Shown here: positions 52,444 to 61,999 of the stretch, piece after piece
Numbering within the stretch: position 1 is the first letter of the stretch
Layout of the letters: each line of letters opens with the position of its first letter
Assembly: GCA_934162255.1 (NCBI GenBank)
Contig: CAKPIG010000003.1
Coordinates: forward strand, 1 to 64,000
Direction of reading: 5' to 3'
DNA from: an uncultured Clostridia bacterium
GTDB lineage: Bacteria > Bacillota > Clostridia > TANB77 > CAG-508
DNA length: 64,000 bases
Made by a program: the position numbers and the translations under genes
Notes under the pieces: generated by a model
Databases searched by the model: none
Seen by the model: the letters and a program-made list of their open reading frames with translations, nothing else
What the model was told of the DNA's origin: nothing

Positions 52444-54960
52444 ATGGAAGAAAATTTAAAGAAGTTAATTAATCCTAAAAATATTGAAAATGATAGTGTA
52501 GAGATAGAAAAATTTGCATTAAAAACACCATTAATACGATTGCATTGGTTGGATACACCAAAAAGAAAAGTGTGGGCTAAACTTGAATGTAATCAACTAA
52601 CAAATTCATTTAAAGTAAGAGGAGCATATAATGCAATTAGAAAAATTGATGAAAATATTCCAGTGATAACGAATTCTGCTGGAAACCATGGACTTGCCAT
52701 TGCATATACTTTGCAAAGAATGAACAGAAAAGGAAAGATTTTTGTACCTGAAAATGCTTCAGAATTAAAATTAAGAAGATTAATAAATATGGGAGCTGAA
52801 GTAATTCCAGTAGGAAAAGACTTATATAAGTGTGGAGAGAATGCAAAGAAAGTAGCAAAAGAGATAGGTGGAGCTTATATTTCACCATTTTCCACAACAG
52901 ATGTAATTATAGGTCAAGGCTCTTTAGCTGTTGAGACATTAAAACAAAAAAGTCATTTTGATCATATATTAATTCCTCTTGGCGGAGGAGGTTTATTAAT
53001 TGGAGCTGGAATGTATTTTAAATATAAAAATTCAGATTGTCAAATTGATGCTATTCATCCAAAAGTATTTAATAGAGACTTTTCAAAAGACTATTTTGAA
53101 GCACTATCTAAACCAATATATCCGACTATTGCAGATGGGTTAGCAGTTCAACATTCAAAAGATGATATTACTGCAGAATTACTTGAAGAAGTAATAGATT
53201 CTATAGAATATGTATCAGAAGATGATATTGAAAAAGGAATAGTTTCTATGTTAAGCAATGAGGGGTTATTAGTTGAGGGAGCTAGTGGAACAGGTATAGC
53301 AGCATTATTAAATGATCCAGAAGGGGAAAAATACAATGGAGATGTATTAATAATTATCAGTGGAGGAAATATTTCTACGTCTTCACTTATGCATGCTTTA
53401 GCAACACATACAAACAGTAAAGAAACTGGTAAATTATTAGGATTTAATTCTATAACATTACCTCAAGAATCTGTAAAATATAAAGAAGAGAGAAAAAATA
53501 ATAATATTGAAAGTTTAGATAAAACAAGTTATATAAAAGAGTCAGCTGGAATATGGGATGTAGTATATAATAATGTAAATAGAGAGTTATCAAAATTCAA
53601 AAAGGAATTAAAAGGATTTATAGAATATAGTAAATACGAAAAATTAAATATAAATTACTATAGTATTGAACATATAAAAAACGATACTACTAGTTTAGAA
53701 AAATTATTAAATAAAATTGATCAAGAAAAAGAAACAAATTGTAAAAGAGAATTAATACGTATTGCAATACAACAATATTCATATTTGAAAAATAGTTTTG
53801 CTTGGTGTAGTGCAAGTTCTGCTCAAAGCAAAAAGATAATGTTTTTTGACCCCGCTGAGAACAATGATAGTGCCTGCAATTATGATAGATATGGTTCATT
53901 ATTGTTAAAAGAAAAAGAGATAGAACTTCAACAAAGTTTAGGTTTTGACATAGAAAAAACAGGATTATTATTAACATCATCTGGTCAAGCTGCATATACA
54001 GTTGCTGAAAGTTTTTTAATAAGAAATATTTTATCTAAAGAACCAACTGTAGTTTCTTGTCCGTATATTTATTTTGAAAATCTGGAACAAATACAAGCAT
54101 TGAAAAATATTAATTTTATATTTTCAGAAAGTTGGAAAATAGAAGATATGATTAATCTTGTCGAAAAAGAAGATGCAGAGGCATTATTTATAGATCCTTT
54201 AGCGAATCTTGGAACATTACATATTACAGATTTTGTTAAATTTGCAAAATTATTAGAAGAACATGATTGGTCTAATAGATGGCTTGTTGTTGATGGAACA
54301 ATGGTTTCTGGAGGAATAAATCTTTTTGAAATATTTAATAAACCTAATCACCCTCATATATTATATTTAGAAAGTGGTAGTAAATATTTGCAATTTGGAT
54401 TAGATTTACAAATGGCTGGAATAGTAGTTGCTGAAAAACAATATTTACCAGAGTTAAATGTGCATAGAAGAAATACAGGAACAGTAATGTATCAATCAGG
54501 TGTGACTAAATTCCCATCATATGATAGAAATACATTTTTAAGTAGAATGAGATTATTAACTAGAAACTCAGAAATTCTTTGTGAAACATTAAAAAAATTA
54601 AATATAGATAAAAAAAGAATTAATATCACATTCCCAGCTAACTGGAGAGAGCTAGGGTGGCAACATGGTGGAGGAATTGTAGCAGTTAACTTTGAGGAGA
54701 TTGGTATTAATAATAAACCATGTTTAGATTTCTTAATTGATTTAATAATTCAAGAATGCCAAAAAGAAGACATTGCATTTACAAAAGGTGTAAGCTTTGG
54801 ATTTTCTACTATAAGAATTTCGGCCGCAGCAGCAATGGCTCAAAATAAACCACCATTTTTAAGATTTTCTATAGGAGAAGAATCACAAGAAGAAATGCAT
54901 AAAATATGTGATGTAGTTGAAAGAGCATTTAAAATATTTTTTAAAGAATATAATATTTAA
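52444..54960 (+). CDS. Fusion of a threonine-dehydratase-like and a Cys/Met-type PLP enzyme
   Basis: In this 838-residue protein, residues ~25-320 are a fold-type II PLP enzyme like threonine/serine dehydratases. The cofactor lysine is K57 in NSFKVRGA, TNSAGNHGLAIAYTLQ follows, and the phosphate-binding glycine loop is GGGGLL (180-185). Residues ~450-838 are a fold-type I enzyme like the cystathionine gamma-synthase group: TSSGQAAYTVAESF, VVDGTMVSGG, and ESGSKYLQFG with the likely cofactor K647. Each half keeps its active-site lysine. Such a fusion is not a standard metabolic enzyme. With the ATP-grasp protein 11 bp downstream it suggests synthesis of an unusual amino acid. The reaction is not assignable from sequence. 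Confidence 0.85.
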   Translation: MEENLKKLINPKNIENDSVEIEKFALKTPLIRLHWLDTPKRKVWAKLECNQLTNSFKVRGAYNAIRKIDENIPVITNSAGNHGLAIAYTLQRMNRKGKIFVPENASELKLRRLINMGAEVIPVGKDLYKCGENAKKVAKEIGGAYISPFSTTDVIIGQGSLAVETLKQKSHFDHILIPLGGGGLLIGAGMYFKYKNSDCQIDAIHPKVFNRDFSKDYFEALSKPIYPTIADGLAVQHSKDDITAELLEEVIDSIEYVSEDDIEKGIVSMLSNEGLLVEGASGTGIAALLNDPEGEKYNGDVLIIISGGNISTSSLMHALATHTNSKETGKLLGFNSITLPQESVKYKEERKNNNIESLDKTSYIKESAGIWDVVYNNVNRELSKFKKELKGFIEYSKYEKLNINYYSIEHIKNDTTSLEKLLNKIDQEKETNCKRELIRIAIQQYSYLKNSFAWCSASSAQSKKIMFFDPAENNDSACNYDRYGSLLLKEKEIELQQSLGFDIEKTGLLLTSSGQAAYTVAESFLIRNILSKEPTVVSCPYIYFENLEQIQALKNINFIFSESWKIEDMINLVEKEDAEALFIDPLANLGTLHITDFVKFAKLLEEHDWSNRWLVVDGTMVSGGINLFEIFNKPNHPHILYLESGSKYLQFGLDLQMAGIVVAEKQYLPELNVHRRNTGTVMYQSGVTKFPSYDRNTFLSRMRLLTRNSEILCETLKKLNIDKKRINITFPANWRELGWQHGGGIVAVNFEEIGINNKPCLDFLIDLIIQECQKEDIAFTKGVSFGFSTIRISAAAAMAQNKPPFLRFSIGEESQEEMHKICDVVERAFKIFFKEYNI

Positions 54961-54971
54961 GAGGTATAAAT

Positions 54972-56612
54972 ATGAGTGAAATTTTTAAAATATACACTAA
55001 TTTAAGAGAAAAAGATAAAAAACTAATTGGAACATATCCTATTGATAATAGAATTATATTAAGTAAATTGATTACAAATACTAATGCAGATTCAGAGTTA
55101 AAATATGTATGGATAAATCGTGCTGTTGCTCAAGTAAGCAACAATAATACAAGCGCTATTTTGGGATTAGATGATTTAGATCCTAGAAACCAGAAGACTT
55201 CAAGAAGAATAACATTAAAACTAAGAAAAATGCAAAATTTAAATATTCCATTTGAAATAAATAATTTTAATGATTTTAATATTTTTATTGAAAAGATTAA
55301 GGAAAAATTTATTATTATAAAACAAAATTATCCTAATTATAGCAATGAGGAAAACTCTGAGCTAAAAAATTATAATTTTAGAAATAAACAAATAATTTAT
55401 GCAAATTCTGAAGAAGGAAATAGAATTATTGGCGAAAATGAATGCTTAGAAAAATTATGTAGAAAAGATAAAAAATGGTTAAAAGACAACATTGAAAAAT
55501 ACTTGACGTATTTTTATAAGAAAAACAATTTGGAACAACCAAAAAACTTATTTACACAAGACATAGATACAATGTCAAAATTAGTTAAGGCACTTTTAAT
55601 ACCATGTGTATTATATAAAGGAGATATAAAAGGATTAAGACTAAAAATAAAAGAACTATTAAATAAAGACTTTTTACCAGTGCTTAAATTTAGCAATTCT
55701 ATTTCTGGGTATGGTGTTCATTATCCTAAAGATACAGATGGAAAGTATGATATAAGAGAAATAGAAGATGCTATAAAATCTGATACTAAAATAGAAGAAT
55801 ATTTAGTTTCTGCATTAAATAAGAATGGACAAAAAATTAATTATAATTATATAGTAAACACAATAAAAAATGATGGAATCATTTTACAAAGATATATAAA
55901 AGGCAATGATTACGCAATTGGTTTCTTTAAGCCGTTAGAAGTATACAATAAAGAGTTTTCTTTAGATATGATTGATTTAGATGTTAGTGATGTGTTAACA
56001 GAAGGAACAGCACATTATGGAGATGTTTTACATTATGAAGAAAAATATATAAATAAAATTTTAAAGAATACAGTATTTAAAGGACAAGAAGAATTGATAT
56101 TTTTGGCAATTGAAATATTAATATATTTATTATGTTTAAATGAAAAATTAGTAAATAATCCAGAAGAGTTTGAAAAGTTTAATTTTGAAGACTTTGGAAT
56201 ACAACTTATTATTGATAATATAACAGGAGAAATGGGATTAATTGAAATAAATGGCAGAACACCATCACATAACTTTAATCATTTTAATTTATTATCAATG
56301 TATGGAAAAAATTTTCAAGAAAAAGGGATATTACCTAAAGAAAGAGTATTTTGCACTAGTACAAAGTTCATAAAAATAGAAGATTTTTATGAATTAATTC
56401 AGGATGTAAATGATGAAGAGAAGTTAATAAAATATTTAGTTGAAACTATTCAAAAACATTATGTTGAAAAATGTAAATTATTGTTTTTTGGGGTTTCAGA
56501 TAATTATTTTTCATTGTATTATGCATATTTTTTAGATGAAAATGATATACCACAAAAGATTAATGAAAATATTACTGATTTTTTGAAAAAAATTATAGAA
56601 GTTTATAAATAA
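54972..56612 (+). CDS. ATP-grasp ligase-like protein
   Basis: In this 546-residue protein, residues ~195-450 show an ATP-grasp fold: VLKFSNSISGYGVHYP with the nucleotide-binding Lys, IILQRYIKGNDYAIGFF, DFGIQLIID, and the Mg2+-binding GLIEINGRTPSHNFNHF (Glu and Asn near residues 425-427). The N-terminal ~190 residues are not recognised. ATP-grasp ligases join carboxylates to amines or thiols via acyl phosphates, often making dipeptides or amino-acid conjugates. AAGAGG precedes the ATG, 11 bp after the PLP-fusion stop, so the two form one operon. A bidirectional terminator follows. Confidence 0.82.
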   Translation: MSEIFKIYTNLREKDKKLIGTYPIDNRIILSKLITNTNADSELKYVWINRAVAQVSNNNTSAILGLDDLDPRNQKTSRRITLKLRKMQNLNIPFEINNFNDFNIFIEKIKEKFIIIKQNYPNYSNEENSELKNYNFRNKQIIYANSEEGNRIIGENECLEKLCRKDKKWLKDNIEKYLTYFYKKNNLEQPKNLFTQDIDTMSKLVKALLIPCVLYKGDIKGLRLKIKELLNKDFLPVLKFSNSISGYGVHYPKDTDGKYDIREIEDAIKSDTKIEEYLVSALNKNGQKINYNYIVNTIKNDGIILQRYIKGNDYAIGFFKPLEVYNKEFSLDMIDLDVSDVLTEGTAHYGDVLHYEEKYINKILKNTVFKGQEELIFLAIEILIYLLCLNEKLVNNPEEFEKFNFEDFGIQLIIDNITGEMGLIEINGRTPSHNFNHFNLLSMYGKNFQEKGILPKERVFCTSTKFIKIEDFYELIQDVNDEEKLIKYLVETIQKHYVEKCKLLFFGVSDNYFSLYYAYFLDENDIPQKINENITDFLKKIIEVYK

Positions 56613-56636
56613 GGAAGGAAAAATCCTTCCTTATTA
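56611..56636. terminator. Convergent terminator of the ATP-grasp gene and spoIVA
   Basis: An 8-bp perfect stem (56611-56618 with 56625-56632) with an A/T-rich loop lies between the convergent stop codons. Confidence 0.8.
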
Positions 56637-58112
56637 TAGTATAATACAAATCAATCCACCAGAGCCTTCATTAACAATACGTTCAAGAGTTTCTTGAAGT
56701 TTCATTTGAGCCTCTTCTGGCATTTTTGCAAGTTTGGTTTGTAAACCTTCATTAACAAGTTCATTTAAACTCTTTCCAAAAATATTTGAATTCCAAATAC
56801 TTGTAGGGTCATTTTCAAAACCGGAAAGAAGATAATTAACTAATTCCTCAGACTGTTTTTCAGAGCCGACGATAGGAGAAACTTCGGTTTCTATATCTGC
56901 ACGAATCATATGAATTGATGGAGCTCTTGCACGAAGTTTTACTCCAAAACGAGACCCCTGTTTAACCATTTCGGGTTCTTCTAAAACAAGTTCGTCAATT
57001 GAAGGTGTAACAATACCATAGCCTTTAGTTTTTACTTCTTCAAGAGCATAAGAAATTTTATCATATTTTTTCTTAGTACAAGATAAATCACTCATAATAG
57101 AGAACAATTCTCCTTCATTAGTGATATTCATTCCTGTCATTTGAGAAAGAACGGTATAGAATAATTCATCTTTTAAATGAATTGATATATATACTCTTCC
57201 TGTATCTAGCATTATGTTTTCAACAAATGTTTTTGAAATGATGTCAGTAGAATCAATTGAAGAAACACAATTAGAGACATCTTTTAAAGCTGAAACATTG
57301 CAAAAACAGTCTTTTATTTGAGAAAACAATTTAGCTTTTAGAGGATGGTCAAAATTTAAGCCATCAACCCATTTTGGAAAGCTGATTCTAATTTCTTCAA
57401 CTGGAAATTCATAAAGTAAGTTAGAAAACATATTTGTTATATCTTCTGTTGTAAGTTCTTCACAATTAACAGGAATTACATTTGTGTTATATTTGTCAGA
57501 CAATTGGATGGCAAGTTCTCTTGATTCAGGAGAAGATGGAGAAGCACAATTTAATAAAATAATGAAAGGTTTATTAATTGCTTTAAGTTCATTAACAACA
57601 CGTTCTTCTGCTTTAATATAATCATCACGTGGAATGTCAGTAATAGAACCATCAGTTGTTACAAGAATACCAATTGTAGAATGTTCTTCAATTACTTTTT
57701 TTGTGCCGATTTCGGCAGCAGTTTCAAAAGGAATCTCTTCATCAGACCAAGGAGTTTTAACCATTCTAGGTAAATCATCTTCTAGATAGCCAATAGCATT
57801 ATCAACCAAATAACCAACACAATCAACAAGTCTAGTTTTTAATTTTAAATTTTTATCTATTGTAATTTCAACTGCCTCATTAGGCACAAATTTTGGTTCA
57901 GTAGTCATAATTGTACGACCACCAGCACTTTGAGGAAGTTCATCTTTAGCCCTTTCTTTTTTATAATCATTATCTATATTTGGTATAACAAGTAAATCCA
58001 TAAATTTTTTGATGAAAGTAGATTTACCAGTTCTTACAGGGCCGACAACTCCAATATAAATATCACCATCAGTTCGCTTGGCTATATCCTGATATAAGCC
58101 TATATTTTCCAT
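56634..58112 (-). CDS. spoIVA: Stage IV sporulation protein A
   Basis: This 492-residue ATPase assembles the basement layer of the spore coat on the outer forespore membrane. It has the family length, a Walker A GPVRTGKST (residues 24-32), DCVGYLVDNA, the conserved middle domain, and the C-terminal tail ending GSGGLICIIL that anchors to SpoVM/membrane. GGAGG lies 8 nt before the ATG, and a sigma-E-like promoter is upstream. A decayed copy of its last ~40 codons lies at 51012-51115, across the accessory cassette. Confidence 0.97.
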   Translation of the reverse strand: MENIGLYQDIAKRTDGDIYIGVVGPVRTGKSTFIKKFMDLLVIPNIDNDYKKERAKDELPQSAGGRTIMTTEPKFVPNEAVEITIDKNLKLKTRLVDCVGYLVDNAIGYLEDDLPRMVKTPWSDEEIPFETAAEIGTKKVIEEHSTIGILVTTDGSITDIPRDDYIKAEERVVNELKAINKPFIILLNCASPSSPESRELAIQLSDKYNTNVIPVNCEELTTEDITNMFSNLLYEFPVEEIRISFPKWVDGLNFDHPLKAKLFSQIKDCFCNVSALKDVSNCVSSIDSTDIISKTFVENIMLDTGRVYISIHLKDELFYTVLSQMTGMNITNEGELFSIMSDLSCTKKKYDKISYALEEVKTKGYGIVTPSIDELVLEEPEMVKQGSRFGVKLRARAPSIHMIRADIETEVSPIVGSEKQSEELVNYLLSGFENDPTSIWNSNIFGKSLNELVNEGLQTKLAKMPEEAQMKLQETLERIVNEGSGGLICIIL

Positions 58113-58155
58113 CTATAATACCTCCTTAAGATTAAATTTAAGACAAACTTTTATT

Positions 58156-58185
58156 AATATATATGGGGCTTAATTTAATAATATT
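58156..58185 (-). promoter_or_regulatory. Sigma-E-like promoter of spoIVA
   Basis: On the minus strand GAATATT (AATATT at 58180-58185), a 14-bp spacer and CATATATATT (58156-58165) approximate the sigma-E consensus kmATATT-N14-CATACAnT, with the -10 deviating at one or two bases. spoIVA is sigma-E-dependent in Bacillus. Confidence 0.55.
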
Positions 58186-58203
58186 CCACACAAATAAAAA
58201 AAC

Positions 58204-58232
58204 TTGCTAAAATAAAATGAATATGATAGAAT
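58204..58232 (+). promoter_or_regulatory. Promoter of the UDP-sugar pyrophosphorylase operon
   Basis: TTGCTA, a 17-bp spacer and TAGAAT lie about 48 bp before the start. Confidence 0.5.
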
Positions 58233-58280
58233 AGTGACATTGGAAAACATATTATATATAAAAAACAAAAGGAGAATCTT

Positions 58281-59531
58281 ATGGATAAATTACAAGATGT
58301 GATAGAAATATTAAAAGAATACAATCAAGAGCATATAATAAAATTATTAGAAAAATTAGAAGGAAAACAAAAAGAAGAATTAATAAAACAAATACAAACA
58401 ATTGATTTTCATCAAATAATGGAATTATATAATAATACAAAAAAAGAAGTAGAATTTAAAGAAAGTAAAATAGAACCATTAAAATATTTAGATAAAGAAA
58501 AGCTTACTTTAGAACAAAAAGAAGAGTTTGATTCAATTGGAAAAGATATTGTAAAACGAGGCAAATATGCAGTTGTAACAATGGCAGGAGGTCAAGGAAC
58601 CAGATTAGGCCATCCAGGTCCAAAAGGAACATTTAAATTAGATGTATATGGTAAAGGCAAATATTTATTTGAAATATTAATAGAAAATTTAAAAGAAGCA
58701 AACACAAAATATAATACAACAATACCTTGGTACATAATGACAAGCAAAGAAAATAACGAAGAAACAGTAAAATTCTTAGAAAAAAATAATTATTTTGGTT
58801 ATGACAAAAAATATGTTACAATATTTACTCAAAGTGAATTGCCACTAGTAGATACAGAAGGCAAACTTTTAATAGGAAAAGACTTAAAAATAAAAGAAGC
58901 ATCTGATGGAAATGGTGGAACATATTCATCATTAAGAGCAAGTGGATGTCTTGCTGATATGAAGCAAAGAGGAATTGAATGGATATTTATTGGGTCAGTA
59001 GATAATGCTCTTCTAAAAATGGTAGATGTTACATTATTAGGAATGGCAAAAAAACAAAATGTACAAATTGCATCAAAATCAGTAGTAAAAGCAAATCCAC
59101 ATGAAAGAGTTGGTGTGTTTTGCAAAATGAATGGACACCCAAAAGTAATTGAATATACAGAATTACCTGAAAAAATGGCTGAAGAAGTTGACCAAAATGG
59201 AGAATTAAAATATGGAGAGTCACACATAATGTGTAATCTATACACAATAAATGCAATTGAAAAAGTGAGTACAGAAACATTAATGTATCATTCAGCATTT
59301 AAGAAAAATCCATATATAGATGAAAATGGAAAAGAAGTTATACCAACAAAACCAAATTCTTATAAATTTGAATCATTTATATTTGATGCATTTGAATTTT
59401 TTGATGATATAGCGATTCTCAGAGGGAAAAGAGAAGATGACTTTGCACCTGTAAAAAATGCAGAAGGAGTAGATAGCCCTAAAACTGCAAAAGAATTATA
59501 TGAAAAATATTGGAATAGACAAAACCAATAG
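58281..59531 (+). CDS. UDPGP-family UDP-N-acetylglucosamine/UDP-sugar pyrophosphorylase
   Basis: This 416-residue nucleotidyltransferase is of the eukaryote-like UDPGP family. It has the nucleotide loop MAGGQGTRLGHPGPKGTF near residue 100, DGNGGTYSSLRASG and IFIGSVDNALLKMVD. These match AGX1/UAP1-type enzymes that make UDP-GlcNAc or UDP-GalNAc from the sugar-1-phosphate and UTP. It differs from GlmU. The N-terminal ~90 residues are helical, as in the family. The next gene encodes a left-handed beta-helix protein, giving a split GlmU-like pair. GGAG lies 9 nt before the ATG. Confidence 0.87.
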   Translation: MDKLQDVIEILKEYNQEHIIKLLEKLEGKQKEELIKQIQTIDFHQIMELYNNTKKEVEFKESKIEPLKYLDKEKLTLEQKEEFDSIGKDIVKRGKYAVVTMAGGQGTRLGHPGPKGTFKLDVYGKGKYLFEILIENLKEANTKYNTTIPWYIMTSKENNEETVKFLEKNNYFGYDKKYVTIFTQSELPLVDTEGKLLIGKDLKIKEASDGNGGTYSSLRASGCLADMKQRGIEWIFIGSVDNALLKMVDVTLLGMAKKQNVQIASKSVVKANPHERVGVFCKMNGHPKVIEYTELPEKMAEEVDQNGELKYGESHIMCNLYTINAIEKVSTETLMYHSAFKKNPYIDENGKEVIPTKPNSYKFESFIFDAFEFFDDIAILRGKREDDFAPVKNAEGVDSPKTAKELYEKYWNRQNQ

Positions 59532-59545
59532 AAAGAGGGAAATTG

Positions 59546-60217
59546 ATGGATGAATGTAAGATAAAAAATCTTTATAATTTAGAAGAAACAATAGCAAAAA
59601 ATCTATTAGAAAAATATGAATATCCATGGGAAGCATTACCTGAAATAAGTGATTTTATAATAGAAACAGGAAAAAAACTAGACACAAATATATATCAACA
59701 AAAGGAAGACAATATATGGATTGCAAAAAGTGCGACAATATATCCAACTGCATATATTAAAGGCCCTGCAATAATTGGAGAAAATGCTGAAGTAAGGCAT
59801 TGTGCATTTATAAGAGGAAATGCAATAGTGGGGAATAATGCAGTTGTAGGAAATTCAACAGAGTTGAAAAATGTAATATTATTTAATAATGTACAAGTGC
59901 CACACTACAATTATGTTGGAGATTCAATTTTAGGATATAAATCTCATATGGGAGCTGGCTCTATAACATCAAATGTAAAATCAGATAAAAAGCTTGTAAT
60001 TGTAAAAAATGGAGAAAAACAAATTGAAACAGGTTTAAAAAAGTTTGGAGCAATGATTGGAGATAATGTAGAAGTTGGATGTGGAAGCATATTAAATCCA
60101 GGGAGTGTAATAGGTAGAAATACTAATATTTATCCACTTTCTTCAGTAAGAGGGGTTGTAAAAGAAAATAGCATATATAAAAATAAAAATGAAATAGTAA
60201 CGAAAAGTAGCAAGTAA
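59546..60217 (+). CDS. Left-handed beta-helix acetyltransferase-like protein
   Basis: This 223-residue protein has hexapeptide repeats throughout (SATIYPTAYIKGPAIIGENA, IRGNAIVGNNAVVGNS, HMGAGSITSNVKSD, IGDNVEVGCGSILNPGSVIG), forming a left-handed beta-helix. It resembles the C-terminal half of GlmU and related sugar N-acyltransferases. The ATG at 59546 is chosen over a TTG three bases upstream (AGAGGG spacing). It starts 14 bp after the pyrophosphorylase gene and probably works with it on GlcN-1-P/GlcNAc-1-P. The stop lies in the terminator stem. Confidence 0.82.
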   Translation: MDECKIKNLYNLEETIAKNLLEKYEYPWEALPEISDFIIETGKKLDTNIYQQKEDNIWIAKSATIYPTAYIKGPAIIGENAEVRHCAFIRGNAIVGNNAVVGNSTELKNVILFNNVQVPHYNYVGDSILGYKSHMGAGSITSNVKSDKKLVIVKNGEKQIETGLKKFGAMIGDNVEVGCGSILNPGSVIGRNTNIYPLSSVRGVVKENSIYKNKNEIVTKSSK

Positions 60218-60234
60218 CTCTTGCTATTTTTTTT
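60208..60234 (+). terminator. Terminator of the UDP-sugar operon
   Basis: A 7-bp stem (60208-60214 with 60220-60226) with a TAACT loop is followed by eight T. It overlaps the stop codon of the beta-helix gene. Confidence 0.8.
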
Positions 60235-60286
60235 CTATAATAGTAAAATATATCCAGAAATATAGTACAAAGAGAGGAAAAAATAT

Positions 60287-61975
60287 ATGAACAAAAAGTG
60301 GCAAATATATCAAGTTGATGAAAAGCAAATAGATGAAATACAAAGCAAATATAAATTAAATAAACTATTAGCTACAATACTAGCAAATAGAGGAATAATT
60401 GAAGACGAACAAATAAATAAATTCTTAAAACCAACAAGAAATGATTTTTATAATCCATATGAAATGCCTGATATGGAAATTGCAGTAAACAGAATAATAA
60501 AAGCAATAGATAATAAAGAGAAAATTATAATATATGGTGATTATGATGTAGATGGAATCACTAGTGTAACAGTTTTAAAAAGCTTTTTGGAAGAAAGAGG
60601 AATAAAAGTAACAGAATATATTCCTAACAGATTAAATGAAGGATATGGACTAAATAAAAAAGCAGTTAAAGATATTGTAGAAGCTGGAAATGAATTAATG
60701 ATAACAGTTGATTGTGGAATATCAGCAGTAGAAGAAGTAGAATATGCAAATGAATTAGGAATAGAAACAATTATAACAGACCACCACGAACCAGGGAATA
60801 CTTTACCTTTGGCATTAGCAGTAGTTGATGCAAAGAGAAAAGATAACAGATATCCTTGTAGAAATCTAGCAGGAGTTGGAGTTGTATTTAAACTAATACA
60901 GGCAATATCAATGAAATTAGGATTGGAAGAAAAAGAATATTTAAAATATTTAGATATTGTATGTATAGGTACAATTTCAGATATAGTACCATTAACAGAT
61001 GAAAATAGAGTAATAGTAAAACTTGGATTAAAACTTGTTGAACAAACCAGAAATTTAGGACTTAGAGAAATATTAAAAGCATCAGGATATACAAAAATAG
61101 ATTCAAATGCAATATCATTTGGAGTTGCACCAAGAATAAATGCATGTGGAAGAATGGGGCATCAAGAAGAAGCGTTAAAACTATTCTTATCAAAAGAGAT
61201 AGAAGAAGTAAGAGAACTAACACAAAAATTAAATGAGTATAATAAACTAAGACAAGATATAGAAAAAAACATATATGATGAAGCTTTAAAACAAATAGAA
61301 AATCAAAATCTTGCAGAAAGAAATACAATAGTTTTAATGGGAAAAGGATGGCATCATGGAGTTATAGGAATAGTATCTTCAAAAATAACAGAATTATATT
61401 TTAAACCAAGTATTTTACTATGTGAAGAAGGAGACATAGGTAAAGGTTCAGGAAGAAGTATACCAGGATTTGATTTATATGAAGCACTAAGTGAATGTAG
61501 TGACTCAATAGAAAAATTTGGTGGTCACTCTATGGCTGTTGGAATAAATGTAAAGACAAACCAATTAGATGAATTTAAAGAAAAATTAGAAGAAATAGCA
61601 ATAGAAAAAAATATTGGAGAAATAGTTCCAATATTAAAAATAGATGCACAAGTAAACTTAGATGAAATAAACAAAGAAACAATAAATGGACTAAAAGAAT
61701 TAGAACCATATGGAGAAGCAAATAAAATGCCAGTATTTGCTCTAAAAAATTTAAAAATTGATTCAATAAGAGCATTATCAGAAGGAAAACATTTGAAATT
61801 AACTTTAAAAGATAATAAGAATATAATAAATGCTATAGGATTCTTCATGGGAAACTTAGCAAATGAATATAAAATAGGAGATAAAGTAGATGTAGTTGGA
61901 AATTTAGAAATAAATACTTTCAATGGAGTTGACAATATACAAATAAATCTTAAAGATATTATGAAATCAATTTAA
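60287..61975 (+). CDS. recJ: Single-stranded-DNA-specific exonuclease RecJ
   Basis: This 562-residue DHH-family nuclease has IIYGDYDVDGITSV (motif I), MITVDCGISA, IITDHHEPG (the DHH motif), GTISDIVPLTDENR and a DHHA1 domain (GWHHGVIGIVSSK, GSGRSIPGFDL, KFGGHSMAVG). A C-terminal OB-like domain ends at LKDIMKSI. It acts in mismatch and recombinational repair. AGAGAGG lies 8-9 nt before the ATG. relA follows 24 bp on, the usual order in Clostridia. Confidence 0.96.
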   Translation: MNKKWQIYQVDEKQIDEIQSKYKLNKLLATILANRGIIEDEQINKFLKPTRNDFYNPYEMPDMEIAVNRIIKAIDNKEKIIIYGDYDVDGITSVTVLKSFLEERGIKVTEYIPNRLNEGYGLNKKAVKDIVEAGNELMITVDCGISAVEEVEYANELGIETIITDHHEPGNTLPLALAVVDAKRKDNRYPCRNLAGVGVVFKLIQAISMKLGLEEKEYLKYLDIVCIGTISDIVPLTDENRVIVKLGLKLVEQTRNLGLREILKASGYTKIDSNAISFGVAPRINACGRMGHQEEALKLFLSKEIEEVRELTQKLNEYNKLRQDIEKNIYDEALKQIENQNLAERNTIVLMGKGWHHGVIGIVSSKITELYFKPSILLCEEGDIGKGSGRSIPGFDLYEALSECSDSIEKFGGHSMAVGINVKTNQLDEFKEKLEEIAIEKNIGEIVPILKIDAQVNLDEINKETINGLKELEPYGEANKMPVFALKNLKIDSIRALSEGKHLKLTLKDNKNIINAIGFFMGNLANEYKIGDKVDVVGNLEINTFNGVDNIQINLKDIMKSI

Positions 61976-61999
61976 ACTTTAATTCAGTAAGGAGGAACA

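Noticed and set aside
51209..56612. Restriction or toxin-antitoxin/defence reading of the spoIVA-side cassette
   Set aside because: The two small HTH genes could suggest it, but the large genes are plain PLP and ATP-grasp enzymes, with no nuclease, helicase or toxin motif.
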